From positions 641,892 to 705,891 of the forward strand of contig VFFE01009182.1 in assembly GCA_008921705.1 (NCBI GenBank): a DNA stretch of 64,000 bases, read 5' to 3'. The stretch's first letter is position 1; every line of letters starts with the position of its first letter. The stretch is from Burhinus oedicnemus. Its lineage: Eukaryota > Chordata > Aves > Charadriiformes > Burhinidae. The notes under the pieces were generated by a model. It was not told the origin of the DNA. It worked only from the letters and a program-made list of their open reading frames with translations, and made no database searches. Made by a program: the position numbers and the translations under genes. Shown in pieces: positions 40,604 through 53,548 of the stretch.

Positions 40604-42458
40604 GTGGTCTCATTAATTAGTAATTCCAAAAGAATTTTAAAGGATATCAGAACCTGTTTAAAGCAAACACTAAATCTCAGTAAATGCATACTTTTTACTT
40701 CAAAGAATACAATGATTGTTAAATCTAAATTCACCATCTTAAGCGCTGACTCTGGCATTGACTTTACACTGTTCTTTCCTCAAAAATAATATAAACTTTG
40801 AAGCAGATTCTATGGATATAGGTTTTTGTGTTCAGGTTTCGTCTATTCACTGTGAGTCTCATTACGTCTATTTAACTTCTTAAAAACTCCACAAACCCTA
40901 GTGAACTTTTAAGACCATTAAAATTGTCACATACACACATACTGAAGAAAAGATACTGCCAGAAAAACATGTCAGAAAAACATTTTCTTGCTGTAATATA
41001 TATACAGCCAAATCCAAGACGTATGCAAAATAAAAGCTAGAGTATAACAAATACTCTCTTGCTCTGAAAGTATGTGTCAGTGACAGCATTATTACAATTC
41101 CATTTTCATTTTCCCTTTTTTAAAAAAATTAAAAATACAAAAATCAGATTCTCAATTCCATCATTCTGCATGTATACGCACATTTTCTGACTATCAAAGG
41201 AATATTCTAATCATGCTTACTAAATATACTTCCTTCTAGTCAATTATTAATTTTGGAATCATTCCTTAAACTCAAAGAAATGCTAGCTAAATATCAGCAA
41301 AGAAAACTCATTAAAATTTATGTTAAAATGCTGTAGGCTTTTGTTTAAAAACCATACATGCTATAATGGATAAAAATTCATTGAAAAATGAATCCACAAT
41401 TCTTGTATTAGTGTCTTAACGAACATAATCCTTTCCATTTCTTGCATCAATATCAGAAGCACCTGCAACAGGTATAACTGATTTCCAAATCTGTTCTGCT
41501 GAACAGATTTTATTCTCACAGTTTACTGTTTAAGGGCCGCATCCCACATGAGCCTAACTTCAGTTGTTCCCTTGTTCTTCCTTTTTTTTTTTTTCAAATT
41601 GCCCTCTAACATTCTCATCCAAAACACATCATACTAAAAAAATCTAGTTCAGAAACTGGGAGCCAATGTCCTTTAGAAGATTAAAACCTAATGAAAATCA
41701 GACAATGCCTACTGAACATACAGGCCCAATGGAGGTCCAACATTAGCACGTGTTCAATACAGTACCTGTTCCTCAGTATGTACAGCTGACACGTTACTTT
41801 AACTTATTTTAAAAGGCATTGCTAAAGAAATAATAATATTAGAAAATAATACAAAGCTATAAACAGCTAGTATAAAAGCGATTGAGGATAAACGGTGAGG
41901 ATGTTTCCTTGTACACAAACAATACACAAACACTTAGCCTAGAACCAGAGACAGATCCTGATCTATGAGAAGGACTATTCCCATACAAAACAAAAATCAC
42001 ATCTGGGTCCAGAGGGAACACGCGTGAGGAGAATACAGCAAACAAATGGTACTAGACACAGGACAGTATGCTTCTCCTACCTAGAAATAAACACAAATAA
42101 AGTAAAGCTGGTAAGGTATTATGGACAGGTGAACATGCACTAAGTCTTTATATTTAGTTTGTTGCTCCAAGTGAAGATAAACACAGCTTTTCTTTTACGA
42201 AAGTGTTTTTAGTCACCATTTATCACGGTTATCAAATTCAACTGAGTGTCATATTAACATGCCTGTAAAAACAGGTGCATAATTTAAGACTACAGAGTTT
42301 CTGGTACCTCACTCCAGCTGGAAATGAAGCCTACCACTTGAGAGTGAAGCTCTGCACAGTCAAAGGAGGACATGCTACAGCTTGTCCAGCAATATAACAA
42401 TGCTCCATAAGCATAATAAAGGTAACCATAAAAAGATAAACAAAATCAGCAATTCTAT

Positions 42459-42498
42459 ACAGCTTATTCAATAAGCATATAGCTTATTCAGGAAGCCT
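42459..42498 (+). repeat. 20-bp imperfect tandem pair with internal hairpin
   Basis: ACAGCTTATTCAATAAGCAT is followed at once by ATAGCTTATTCAGGAAGCCT. The first unit holds the inverted repeat GCTTATT-C-AATAAGC. Confidence 0.6.
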
Positions 42499-43246
42499 TT
42501 AAACATAAAGCTTTGGTGAAGGAGGATTATTTGGTACACAAGGTGGATAATACCACTTCAGAAACATAATTCTATAGGGAACTACACTGGAAGTCCTAAT
42601 GCATGAAAGACAATCTAACTTTTTCTTCAAGTTACTGTATTTAACAACTACAAATTTTTAAAACAGTGCTTTCAATCCTATCAAGTCCCATGGGATTTGC
42701 TTAAAAAGAAGACGCAGAGAACAAAGTGAAAGGTGAGAGAGCAACTGTAATGCTGAAGTACACTCCTTCAAGATCCTATGTAATGAACCAGCGTTTGAAT
42801 GGGGCTGGCTAGCAGGATGATGCCACAGTTGACCTCCATGCCCTTCCGTTTCAGGATGCAAGTTTCAAGCAGGTTACGCCCTTATTTGCTAACTAAAAAG
42901 GCCAAGTGTAGGTCCGTGGCTGTGCATACTGTTTACCTGTCAGCTTCCTCCCTGCCTGTTTCAGGCCACGGCAGCCAGGGCTTTCTCAAACAATGCTGAA
43001 TGGACCAAGCATGCCAAAAGCTGTCCCCAGTCTGAAGCCTAATGGTACCTTTCTTAGCTTTAACTTCTTTGTTTTCCCCTTTTGGGAGTGGAAGGGAAAG
43101 CTACAGGCAGGCATGTGGATACGAACTGAGCCACAAGAGGCCACCTGGCCTCAGGGCCACAGCTGGTTTCTGGAATGTTTTATTTAGTGGTGTAGATGCT
43201 ACCTCAGAGACTGTATTTGTCTTTGTGATTCACAGATACACCTAAA

Positions 43247-43249
<3 letters not shown>

Positions 43250-43280
<31 letters not shown>
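43250..43280 (+). repeat. Poly(A), 31 bases
   Basis: An uninterrupted A run, the longest homopolymer in the window. It ends a GC-richer segment (42780-43249) and may be the tail of a retro-inserted transcript. Confidence 0.9.
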
Positions 43281-43282
<2 letters not shown>

Positions 43283-46224
43283 TGTCACCAAATTGTGGGC
43301 AAAATTCTGGAGAAATAAAGGACAAACACTGTGTGTGACTAATTGCCACAAGTGGATCTTTCTGGCCATGGGTAAAGCTTCATAAACTGAGAATATCACT
43401 GAAAATCCTAACCAAAGCATTTGTCGCTCATTTAGTGGCCAGCCCAGCCTAAACCACAACACCGGATATTTTCTACAGACAGTGGTAACACTAAGTAAGA
43501 GAAACAGAATTTTCAAATACATCCAATACAAAAGGAATATATATTAGGGACTGAAATTTTCTCAGCATTTCAGCTTTAACACAGTAAGTTTTTCATACCT
43601 TTCATCAGTCTCAAGTAAAAAAAATGTGGCTTTAACCCTGAAAATCCTACAAATTTTGAAATAAATGCCATTTTCTTGTTTCTAGTACAAATGTCAGCAA
43701 ATACTGATGGCAACAGTTACAATAACCAGGATAAAGTATTCACCATGTGCAATCATTTTCCCTGGACAGGTATTAGTTACTAGGCTTAATTTACTTTCAC
43801 TGAAGAGCCTTGACAATTAATTAGTCTAAATAACTACACTGGAAACACTACAGATGACCACCCTTCACTGTCAACTCTGCTGAATTTTCTCCTCATGGAC
43901 AATAATAAAAAACGCAGCTGCTTCCAATTTACATTGATTAAAAGTGCACTTTTAACACATTTGCTGAATATTGTCTGCCACATCTGCTGAGAAGCAGTAA
44001 CATTAGATCTGGACTAGATTTTAAAAAAAAATTAAACTAGAGGTTTCCAACTGAAGTTAATTTATAATCACACTAATCAAGCTGCAAGTCATGTACTCAG
44101 AATGCAAAACCCCTCCTGGACAGAGGGTTGCTCTTGGTAATGGACAACAGCTCCTTCCAGAAGACTGCAGTTGAAAAGTTCCCCAACATGTTCATGTTGA
44201 AACTTGATACATTAATATCACTGCAGATTAGAAAGTGTTCCACACAAGTTGCTTAAGCATCTTCATCCTTACACACAAGCATGGCCTACTTTAACTTTTA
44301 TAATGAACAATATGTTAAAACATGTTACCAACGAAAAATCATTCTCCTGTTAAAACTAAGTGTTAAATCACCCTGTATTAGTATTCATAATTTGCTATGC
44401 TATACTGACATACCTACTCCTCAAACAAAAAAAGATGCACAGTAAACCAAACTGCTGAAAGTGTCAAATTCATTGCTCACAAAGCCATACTGAAAACAGC
44501 TACCAATAAATTTGAAAAAAAAAAAAATCTGATTTAGTATTACGTTCTTTGATGCATTTTCTAGGTGATGGCAGAGAAGCACACAATGCCAAAGCAATCC
44601 AGCATACTCCCTAGACTGATTGTTCACATCTGAGGCAATTCTACACAACCACCTCTGCAGAACCCAAGAGAATGACTGTTTCTGTCTGGTTTTGCACAGC
44701 CCGTATCACTGGCATATCTCAATAGTTCAAACAGGTTTTTACATGTGCTAGTTCAAACTCAGATGATGCTGATGTGGCTGAAACTCTTCCCTGTCCCATA
44801 CTCTGATGGCATCTGTTCAGGCATCAAATCTCAGATCTTTTCTGTTTTGAAGGATACCCTGAATTTTCATCTGGCAGTTATATCCAATTACTGACATAAC
44901 TAATAGTCACAACTGAATGCTACAAAATGAGTTTCATGTGTTTTCAACCTGTTTCTGCTTCTGACCCAGGAAGTGAGCATGCCCCTCAACTGCCCATGTG
45001 AAACACAATCCACATCCAATCTAAGTTGACATTACTCTTGATTTACTGTGACTAGTCAATAAAACAGGCTGCCAAAATCAGGACTCAAGCGTCAATTTAT
45101 TGGAAAACTTCCTAGATTTATGATCTAATGTTCACAGTCTATGGATACCTGCCTTTGTGTTTCCTGACAGCAGGGTCTGCCTGCCTCTTACTACCACAAC
45201 TGCACTGAACTGCACGACAGCTACGTTTCAAGGCTCTCAAGCTCACAAATCTACTGTGATTTCTAGTTCTAAGCAGCATTATTCCACTGGACATGACCTG
45301 CAAAGGTGCTTCAATCAAAAAAGTAACAGACGGTTCACCTGATCCCCCATTATACACTTTTAATCCTCTCTTCAGTGAGCAGCAAATCCTAATATCTCCT
45401 ACTGTCATCACAGTAGCACCTTGCTGGTAAAGGCAATGTCAGCAGGAGCTAATTTCCTTGCTAAAGAACTTCTTACTGTGCAAGAAGCCAGATCTTCATC
45501 TACCACACTGCTTGGGGATCAACATGAATTGCTCTCACTCTGGTCAATTCATTGTGATACTATTAAATGCACACATAATTTTCAAGATGATCCATAAAGC
45601 AGACATGGGCAGGTGCACATCATGACTCATACTGGAGCTTATAATGACCTTACTGGATTGTATAAGGAGTCTAATGCTGAATTCTGTCAATAAGAATACA
45701 GTTGTATGGCATACCACTACATGGCTTTGACTAAGAGAGGGATGTTTGCCTTGTAAGGGATACATGATGGAAGAAAATGGAAGTAAAGCTGTACAAAAAT
45801 ACAAACACCTTTACAGTAATAAAAGTTTGAGCAGAAACCTGAACAGTAATAACACAAGTTCTTCAGAATCCTCAGGTTTTGTAATGTTAATATTAAAGCT
45901 GGAAATTTAAAAAGTTTAAATTATGTGTACAAAGCAACCATTTGGCAATTACACAGTGACAAAGTCAAAATAACAGCTAGGAAGTCAGGTAAGAAAACAC
46001 AAAATACTGATGTTCCGGTTGCTGGCAAAGTATGTTTCTCAGTATCATTGTATAATAGTTAGCCAAAAGGAGGTTACAACCTAACATGCCAATCTAATGT
46101 AAATGTAACAGATTCTAGAGACATAGTAAATATTTACCTTTACAGTTAAATCTGTGTTGAAATACTAAGAACAGCTATATTGTATAAATGTTCTTAAGGG
46201 TTCATAAAAACAAAGCCTAGAGAA

Positions 46225-46253
46225 AACACACACACACATATATATATATATAT
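46225..46253 (+). repeat. Compound (AC)n(AT)n microsatellite
   Basis: AAACACACACACACATATATATATATATATT, an AC run passing directly into an AT run. Confidence 0.9.
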
Positions 46254-48849
46254 TCCATGTGAGGATCTCTGTATCTAGATTTCTGTAGTGATCTTTCAGT
46301 ACTGTGAGGGCACATATTAATAAAATAAATGTCAGGACTGTAATCCACAGCTTTCACAAGTGAAACAAGTGACACCGTATCTCTGGGCAGCTGAGGTGCC
46401 CACCATACAATACATGTGACTTCCCTAATGGCAGAGAAAACTTTAAACTTTTGTCAGCTTTTGTCAGTAATGATTAGCTCTTCAATAAAAACACTGAAGG
46501 AAAGAGACACAATGCTAACACAAATCAAGTCTCATGTTATCAAGAATCCTTCCTCATCAGAAACTGCTCGACTAAGACTAGCACACTGCCTATGTTTAAG
46601 CTGAAATTTATTTCCTAAGACAGTATCTGCAGACAACAGTTCAAAAGAAAAAATCTTCACAAAAATTATATGTTTAGTCTCTCAAAGATTTCTTTTTTGT
46701 TTACCAGTAATTACCTAGATCTACTTGCAAGCTTCTATTCCAGATTTTTGTTCTGATAGACTAACAATTCAAGAACAATCAATTAACTGCTCTGTATTCT
46801 CTAATAATTTAAGTGCAGGCCATGAAATCCTAGATACTAATTTACCCAGCAGGTCCTCAACTTGTCTGTAAAAGGTTCATTCACACACTCAAATCTAACA
46901 GAACCAGCTACTAGTCAAGTCTGTACTGGTGCTTCCTTGCAGACAGCAAACCAGCAGCTATTGCTCTGGTCTCAAAATGAGAAAGAGGAAACTAACTATC
47001 AAGCAAACAGAAAGTCTACTTGAAAGTAGACTACTGGACTAAGATGATGATTAGAAAGGATGCAGGCATAGATCATGACATCCTTATTTACAATCTTATT
47101 GCACCACTGTTCACAGTCTCAAAAGCTGTCACAGGTGGAGACAGTGAGAATCTTCCCATAGATCTGATGAAGGAAAAGTGGTGTCTGGAACACTTGTCAC
47201 AGGATGGGAATTTAGAGAAGACAGGTCAAGAAAAGAATAAAAGAATCACACATAACTGGACCAATATCTAGCTCAAAATACACAGACAACACACTTCGCT
47301 ATCAATCCAGATATCAGAAAAATAAAGGAAGGCTATTCAGAACCTACGTTCTTTAATGTTACTTTAATATTCTTCAGAAGTACAATGAAGTGATATTTAA
47401 TAAGCGATAGAGGGTTATAACACTAAAATGTCTTACACTAGATTACCTCACCTGTTACCACAGACATTATAGCCAAAAGGATAAAAAGAAAAAAAAGAAA
47501 AAAAAAGAAATCAGCTAATTCCTCTGAAAATTTTTGTTTAGCAATAAACATTCTTGTCATTCATTCTAGGCTTTTAACCATATTCTGCTAATTCTCAGTT
47601 GTTTTTAGACATCCTCCTGAAAGCTTTGAAAGCTGCTTTACAATCTGGCATGCAACACTACATAAAGTAGTTGTACAATATTGACATTAACATTGTATTT
47701 TGCATCTTGTTATGCTTGACCAAAACAAAAGACCAGATGTTTTTACTTTCATATAAAAATAGATTAGCTATACAATTTAAAAGATGTCCGAGACTCAGTT
47801 AACTAGTGAGCTTGAGCACATTTCTTTTATAAGAAGAAAGTGTATTAACTGAAATTAAAACGGACGTCAATCTAGTCAGTAAATGAAACAGCACTTTTGT
47901 AACATTTATGGTTATTTACTGGGCTGATGTTGATGAAATTTTATCTGTTAAAACATGCTACCAATGTTTATCAACTAGTCTTAAAAAATAAATATTACTA
48001 CAGTATTTTATACATTGTATACATTTTGAGATCATTATATTGAAACTAGAAAAGAAAGCTATTCTACTGATTTATGTCAGAAATAAAGTTGAGATTTTCA
48101 CTGCTAACTCAAAACATACTACCTGAGGGATTCCATAACAGTTCATAAAATGTCTTTGTTTTTAAAAGGTATGGTCTGTGGTATATATTTTCTACGAAGA
48201 AACAGAAGAACACATGTAGCATCAGATGTGTGTACTTTAAGAAACTCTGGAATGTGAAATCTAAAAATCCAAATAAAGCAGGTGGTATAATTTGGAGGGG
48301 AGGACTGAATTTAAGTTTAATGACATTACCAGGTTATCCTACCAGACTAATTCTCACTCACTGCATGACTTCAATGAAGCTCCCAGTCCTCATGCTGATT
48401 TCGATTTAGTTCAAGTGCTATTTGATGCGTTTCATCTGGAGTTTTATTCACTTCAAACTACACTTCATTTAACCAGGCTGCTGCTGTACTCATTTGTTTT
48501 TCTACTTTATTACCCGCAAATTGGTGTTGCTTAGTTTAGATAAATTGTTGGAATAAGTTAATTTTATATAATTAGTTTGCACTGTTAATAAGTAAATAAG
48601 CTTTAGAAAGATACCACACCACAGAAAAAAGTGAGAAAGCTATTAAAATTATTTTAAAATACACTAGACCACAATAAGTGTTGGTCTTACAAGACCTACT
48701 AATAAATGCTGATAGACGATTTCCTATTTTAAGGCAGGACCATTCCCCTGCCTCCACTCCCCAAAACTACTGCTCATTTTTATTTTTCTATGTTATTACT
48801 CTACCATACTCTATTTTCCAGCTGGGCATGCATTGTAACATGATGTATT

Positions 48850-49080
48850 TTTAAAAGAAAGAAAGAGAAAGCGAGCAAGACAGAAAGCATGACAGAGAAG
48901 CAGAGAATGCATGAAACAGAATGTGAGTGCAAGACCATGGACACATGAGATAGAGCATGATGGCAAGCGTGCAAGAGTGCACACAGGAAAGTATGAGAAA
49001 TCAAGCAAGAGCGAGAAAGAGGTCGAGCACAGCAAGCACAAGCACACACAAAAGAGAGTGCAAGTGCACTCATGAGAAAG
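48850..49080 (+). repeat. Degenerate purine-rich repeat (AGCA/GAGA-like)
   Basis: About 230 bases of short imperfect units such as AAGAAAGAGAAAGCGAGCAAG, AGCATGACAGAGAAGCAGAG and GCAAGAGCGAGAAAGAGG, with very few C-rich or T-rich words. Two overlapping frames on the minus strand stay open for 90 codons because of the biased composition, not because it codes. Confidence 0.75.
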
Positions 49081-49469
49081 CACTAGTACTTGAATACCAT
49101 GAATTTGTCAGATGATAGATTTTTTCCAACCATTTTTCATCTCTAAAATAATATTTTTGTTTTGCACAACTAACCATGGGTTTTGTAATGTACTAAATAA
49201 ATTTAACTTTACTATTAAACACTAATTTATTTCTACAGTTTAGTAACAAGGATCACTAACCAGAGCCTAGTGTTAAACAACAGGTCATGTCAGGAAAGGC
49301 TGTCAATCCTACCAGAGTACGGGAGTACTCTGATTAGTGCTTATTATGGGTTATCCTGGTAACTTTTATTATTTTTCAGCAAATGCCACAACAGAACAGC
49401 AGTTAATTTGAAGTGGTTAGTACTTTTGCAAACTATTGATGGAAAATATAAGAAAGTCAATTAGGCTGC

Positions 49470-49482
49470 TACCACCTGGTGG
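49470..49482 (-). promoter_or_regulatory. Possible CTCF-core-like motif
   Basis: The minus strand reads CCACCAGGTGGTA, one base off the CTCF core CCASYAGRKGGCR. A single motif match in 64 kb is weak evidence of binding. Confidence 0.2.
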
Positions 49483-50571
49483 TGTGTTGATTACGATAAA
49501 AACCTCTTACGTTTAACATGTTATCACAGCTTGTGAGAGAAAAACTAGTATATTCTCTAGCACTATGAACAATCACATATGTAGTCTTTGGTTTTTCTTT
49601 CTAACCCATTAAACTTTCACAAACAAATGACTTACAAATTACCTACACAATACAGAACATTTGAAGCCAAAGTATTTAACACATTAACTTGTTTTCCTGT
49701 TATCTCGTCATTTTACGTGAGATAGTTTTTGTACAGGTTTAGTTATAAAGTAGTATTACAGACAGCTACTACTCAAAATGAGGGATAAAGAAAACCAATG
49801 TTCTGTCCAAAGTACTGCCAAAATGCATTTTCTTGAAAATAGTTTTTATAAATACTATTTATTAATAAAAATAATATTCTTAATATTTTTATTGATAAAA
49901 ACGTATTACACACGGATATTTAACCTGTATAACTGAATTTAAATACTGAATTCCCATGGCATTAAAGTTTAAAAAAAAAAATTATATAGCTCATTTTATA
50001 ATAAAGCACTGAATTATTTTCAGAACAAAGGTGTTTGCATTTAAAATCTGAAATACTACAAACACCTCAATACCTGATCACAACATGAAAACACTTCCAA
50101 CTCTAAATAGTAAACAAAATAAATCTTTTCGTGGGGTTGGGGTGTTTTGGGTTGGGTTCCCCCCACACACATTTGTTGCTTTTTATTTGGTCGCGTTTTT
50201 TTAAAAAAGAAAGAGCTGACCTGTTCAGTTAAACACATCAAGCTTGCCATCAGTATATAACTTCAGCTTTTGTATCCATTCAAGGAAGAATGAAAACTGG
50301 TTCACAGAATTCTACAAGGTCTAGAAGAAAGCCATTTACTACAGGGCTTGCATAGCCTGTTTTCTCAACCAAACTAGGGTCTAAAGTGTTTATTAACAGC
50401 CATCCTTACATAGAAATTTATTAATGGTAACAGACTTAATAGTAGAATACGACAGAAGAGACAGAGAAGCTTAGGGATATATATGGAGCTTGGCATTTTT
50501 AAACCATTCATTAGAAACACAAAAGTAGTTGAGTACATTACTTAAGTACACTGTATATGCTTGATGCTCAC

Positions 50572-50696
50572 CAATATTTGGGAAACTTGATCAGCTTGCC
50601 ATAAACAGCAGTACTGAATGAGGGAATAACTGGAACAGGGAAGCAGTACAATCCTTTACTGTCCAAAGAAGTCAGTGCTGCTTGAAAACCAAATAT
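50572..50696 (-). CDS. VPS13B: VPS13B coding exon (sixth in window)
   Basis: This 125-nt exon has an acceptor TTTGTTTCAG| and a donor ATTG|GTGAGC. It encodes 41 codons from IFGFQAALTSLDS to GKLIKFPKY and ends with two bases (TG) of a split tryptophan completed by the G of the next exon. The PVPVIPSFSTAVYGKL block matches my memory of human VPS13B (PVPVIPSFSTALYGKL). The intron before it is 779 bp; the intron after it is about 21.2 kb and runs to 29384. Confidence 0.94.
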
Positions 50697-51475
50697 CTGA
50701 AACAAATTAATTTGGTCAAACTGTATGCTATCACATGATGAGATCATTTTCAAGTTACTTCTATAACATAATGTACACATTTTTTTAATATACTCAATAA
50801 ATATAAAATAAATTGTGTATTATTTTTAGATAATTCCTTTTCCCCCAAACACAAAAAAACCTAGAAAAACCTACCTAAAATAACAGCAACCAAATAATCT
50901 CAAAGCAATTTTTCAGTACTTTCTTAAATTTCCCCCAACCTCACAATGAGAGCTCCTCTCACATAATGAATCTGTAACTGAGAACATTTAGAGGTTTTTC
51001 CTCTTATAATGAAAACAAATGAAATTGCTTGACAACAGTTTTTGATTGCATACCTTCACTATCATGGTTTTGCTCTATCAATACTAGTAGAAGTGATCTT
51101 TTTTCCTCATAACAACCCATCAAGTTTCTAAGTGTAATTCACTGCAATCTACATAGTCTATGAGCATTATCCTAGAAGAGGGGAAAGGTTTCTTCCCAAA
51201 TTATTTTAACTCAATCTTGCGACAAAGACCTTGGGGCTTCAGTCTGCATAGTTTCCTCATGTGAAGTTCTCTGTTCATATTACAAAACATTTGGCTCAGG
51301 TCAGAAGCAGCTATCCCAAACGACGACGTTCTGTGAAATGTATTTACTCAACATCCTTTTAGATAAGCTGAAAACTTTCTCCCAAGAAACCTGCTAACAC
51401 TTAGGATTATCTACACTTACATTAACATTTTCTAAGCACACTACAATAAGAAACAGATCTCAAGCCTTCTTTTAC
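50697..51475 (-). other. VPS13B: VPS13B intron, 779 bp
   Basis: This is a phase-0 intron joining ...SYLK to IFGFQ.... It is AT-rich and I see no repeat or ORF of note in it. Confidence 0.9.
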
Positions 51476-51670
51476 CTTCAGATAGGAGTGTGAGTAACAG
51501 TAATGAAGCAGGTTGTCCGATGGCTGGCCAAGGCTGCTGACCACGTGCACCAGTTGCTCGGCATACATTGGCACCGAGTGCTCCAGGTTAACCTTATCCA
51601 CCAAAATTCGGACAGAAGGTAAAGGCCGCAGGGGCTGGAAGCTTGCAGCATTTAACAGTCCACTTAAGTT
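51476..51670 (-). CDS. VPS13B: VPS13B coding exon (fifth in window)
   Basis: This 195-nt exon is 65 codons long with phase 0 at both ends. The acceptor is CCCCTCGCCTAG| after a pyrimidine-rich tract, and the donor is TGAAG|GTAAAAG. The peptide includes LRPLPSVRILVDKVNLEHS, then PMYAEQLVHVVSSLGQPSD, and ends HYCYSHSYLK. This is the most recognisable VPS13B segment in the window: HSVPMYAEQLVHVVSSL is the same as in the human protein as I remember it. Because both phases are 0, skipping this exon would keep the reading frame. A CR1-interrupted LTR lies in the intron just upstream (51891-53910). Confidence 0.95.
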
Positions 51671-52216
51671 CTAGGCGAGGGGGGAAAAAAACCCATGCAA
51701 TTATTACACTACAGATGTATTATCTAGCATATTTACGTATTCTTATCTCCACACACACACAAGCAAATCTACATGTAATAAACCGTTTACAGATAGAATG
51801 GCCTATGGTCATTGTAATATGAATCCTCAAATCTTTTCAAAAGAATTTCTTTGAAGTTTAAGATTTATGTATAAAATTTTTGTCCATAATTGTCTCGGGT
51901 GTAGGTGCCTAGGTACTGACAGCAGGGGGCTGCAGGGGTGGACTCTATGAGGGGAGACCAGGGGCTTCCCCATGCCAGGGACAGCCAGTTCTAGCTGTTT
52001 CCTGCCTGTGCTGCAACAGCCCCACCACAGGGCTCAGCTGAGCCAAGCTGGGGGCACCTGTGTGGAAACATATTTAAGAAAGGGCAAAAATGCCACACAG
52101 GCTGAGAGGACTGAGGGGAAAAAAGTGAGAAAAAGCAATACAAACGGCAAGGTCAGAGAAGAAGGAGGGGGAGGAGGTGCTGCTCCAGGCACCAAAGCAG
52201 ATGTTGCCCTGCAGCC

Positions 52217-52830
52217 CATAGAATCATTTAGGTTGGAAAAGACCTTTAAGATCATCAAGTCCAACCGTAAACTTAACAGTGCCAAAGCTACCACTAAACC
52301 ATGTCCCTAAGCACCACATCTACACGTCTTTTAAATACCTCCAGGAATGGTGACTCCACCACTTCCCTGGGCAGCCTGTTCCAATGCTTGACAACCCTTT
52401 CAGTGAAGAAATTTTTCCTAATATCCAATCTAAATGTCCCCTGGCACAACTTGAGGCCATTCTCTCTTGTCCTGTCGCTCGTTACCTGGGAGAAGAGACC
52501 AACCCCAACCTCTCTACAACCTCCTTTCAGGTAGTTGTACAGAGTGATAAGGTCTCCCCTCAGCCTCCTTTTCTCCAGGCTAAACGACCCCAGTTCCCCC
52601 AGCTGCTCCTCATAAGACATGTTCTCCAGACCCCTCACCAGCTTCGTTGCCCTTCTCTGGACACGCTCCAGCACCTCAATGTCTCTCTTGTAGTGAGGGG
52701 CCCAAAACTGAACACAGTATTCGAGGTGTGGCCTTACCAGTGCTGAGTACAGGGGGGACCATCACTTCCTTAGTCCTGCTGGCCACACTATTCCTGATAC
52801 AAGCCAGGATACTATTTGCCTTCTTGGCCA
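52217..52830 (-). mobile_element. CR1 LINE, 3' portion, nested inside the LTR
   Basis: The plus strand starts CATAGAATCATTTAGGTTGG, then AAAAGACCTTTAAGATCATC, a CR1 3' UTR of a different subfamily from the copies at 9425 and 20286. The minus-strand frame 52294-52674 encodes an ORF2 C-terminus: [22 protein letters not shown] near its start, then [18 protein letters not shown], then [21 protein letters not shown]. It is among the best preserved CR1 ends in the window. It is 5'-truncated near 52830 (CAAGCCAGGATACTATTTGC), and 480 bases of unrecognised sequence follow before the LTR resumes. Confidence 0.9.
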
Positions 52831-53318
52831 ATATTCATGTAAACTGACAAAGATTTTCAAAGCAGGACAAAAGTGAAAGCCTCACTAGTGTCTTAACTGA
52901 GCTACTTGCTCAGTGATGACAACACCAACAACCCAGAAACCCAATTAGTTCAGTTTTCCTACATATTTCTGGAGACCTTTCATTAATGAATTATCAATTT
53001 CAAGTTAAAAGCTTCTAGAACAAGTCTAGTAACAAACTGTTCCTGATCTAAGTGAACATATTTCGTGTTCTAGAATAAAGAACAACCTCTTCCTTCTTTT
53101 CCCGATTTTCTACTGTACACTTGTGAAAGAGTTAAGAGCTTAATTGTTCTCCACCATCAACTGACTCTCAGACCACTTATTCAACTACCCCTCAGAATAC
53201 AGCTTCAGAGTGTGAAGATCTTAATTTTGTGCTGGAGGCATGCAGAAGCCACTAGTCCTGAACTGCTGTCCCTTAGCAAGGGACACAGCATGTTTAGTAC
53301 CTGTAGCACTTTCCATCG
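52831..53318. other. Unrecognised block between the nested CR1 and the resumed LTR
   Basis: About 490 bases of AT-rich sequence with no CR1 or LTR motif that I can see. It lies between the 5' truncation point of the CR1 and the restart of LTR sequence at GGTGGAGCAGGTTTCC. It could be a second insertion, or genomic DNA captured during a rearrangement. Confidence 0.5.
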
Positions 53319-53462
53319 GTGGAGCAGGTTTCCCTGCAGCCCATGGAAGAGACCACACCAGAGCAGATATCCACACTGCAGCCTGTGGGGGATCCCACAC
53401 TGGAGCAGGTGGATATGCCCTGAAGGACACTGCAGCCTTGTAGAGAGCCCACACTGGAGCAG

Positions 53463-53548
53463 ATTTTTTCCTCAAGGACTGTGGGAAGGACTCGCACTGG
53501 AGCAGATTTTTTCCTCAAGGACTGTGGGAAGGACTCACACTGGAGCAG
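53463..53548 (+). repeat. 43-bp tandem duplication within the LTR
   Basis: Two units, 53463-53505 and 53506-53548, both start ATTTTTTCCTCAAGGACTG and end CACTGGAGCAG. They differ at one base (CGCACTGG versus CACACTGG). Related GGAGCAG-ending units upstream (for example ACCAGAGCAG and CACACTGGAGCAG, 53350-53462) suggest the LTR carries a decayed tandem array. Confidence 0.9.

Larger units (their letters stand above)
29384..50571 (-). other. VPS13B: VPS13B intron, about 21.2 kb
   Basis: The boundaries come from the donor of the 50572-50696 exon and the acceptor of the 29199-29383 exon, whose phases fit (TG|G, tryptophan). The intron is unusually free of recognisable CR1. It contains microsatellites at 40578-40603 and 46225-46253, a degenerate purine-rich repeat at 48850-49080, and a GC-richer segment ending in poly(A) at 42780-43280. 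GC-richer patches at 37550-38220 and 45130-45420 carry overlapping open frames, but none resembles a protein I know. Confidence 0.85.

Noticed and set aside
45139..45411. 90-codon minus-strand frame with possible splice sites (CCTTTGCAG| and GGCAG|GTATCC)
   Set aside because: It lies between two VPS13B exons whose phases already join exactly (TG|G), so it is not needed, and it resembles no known protein.
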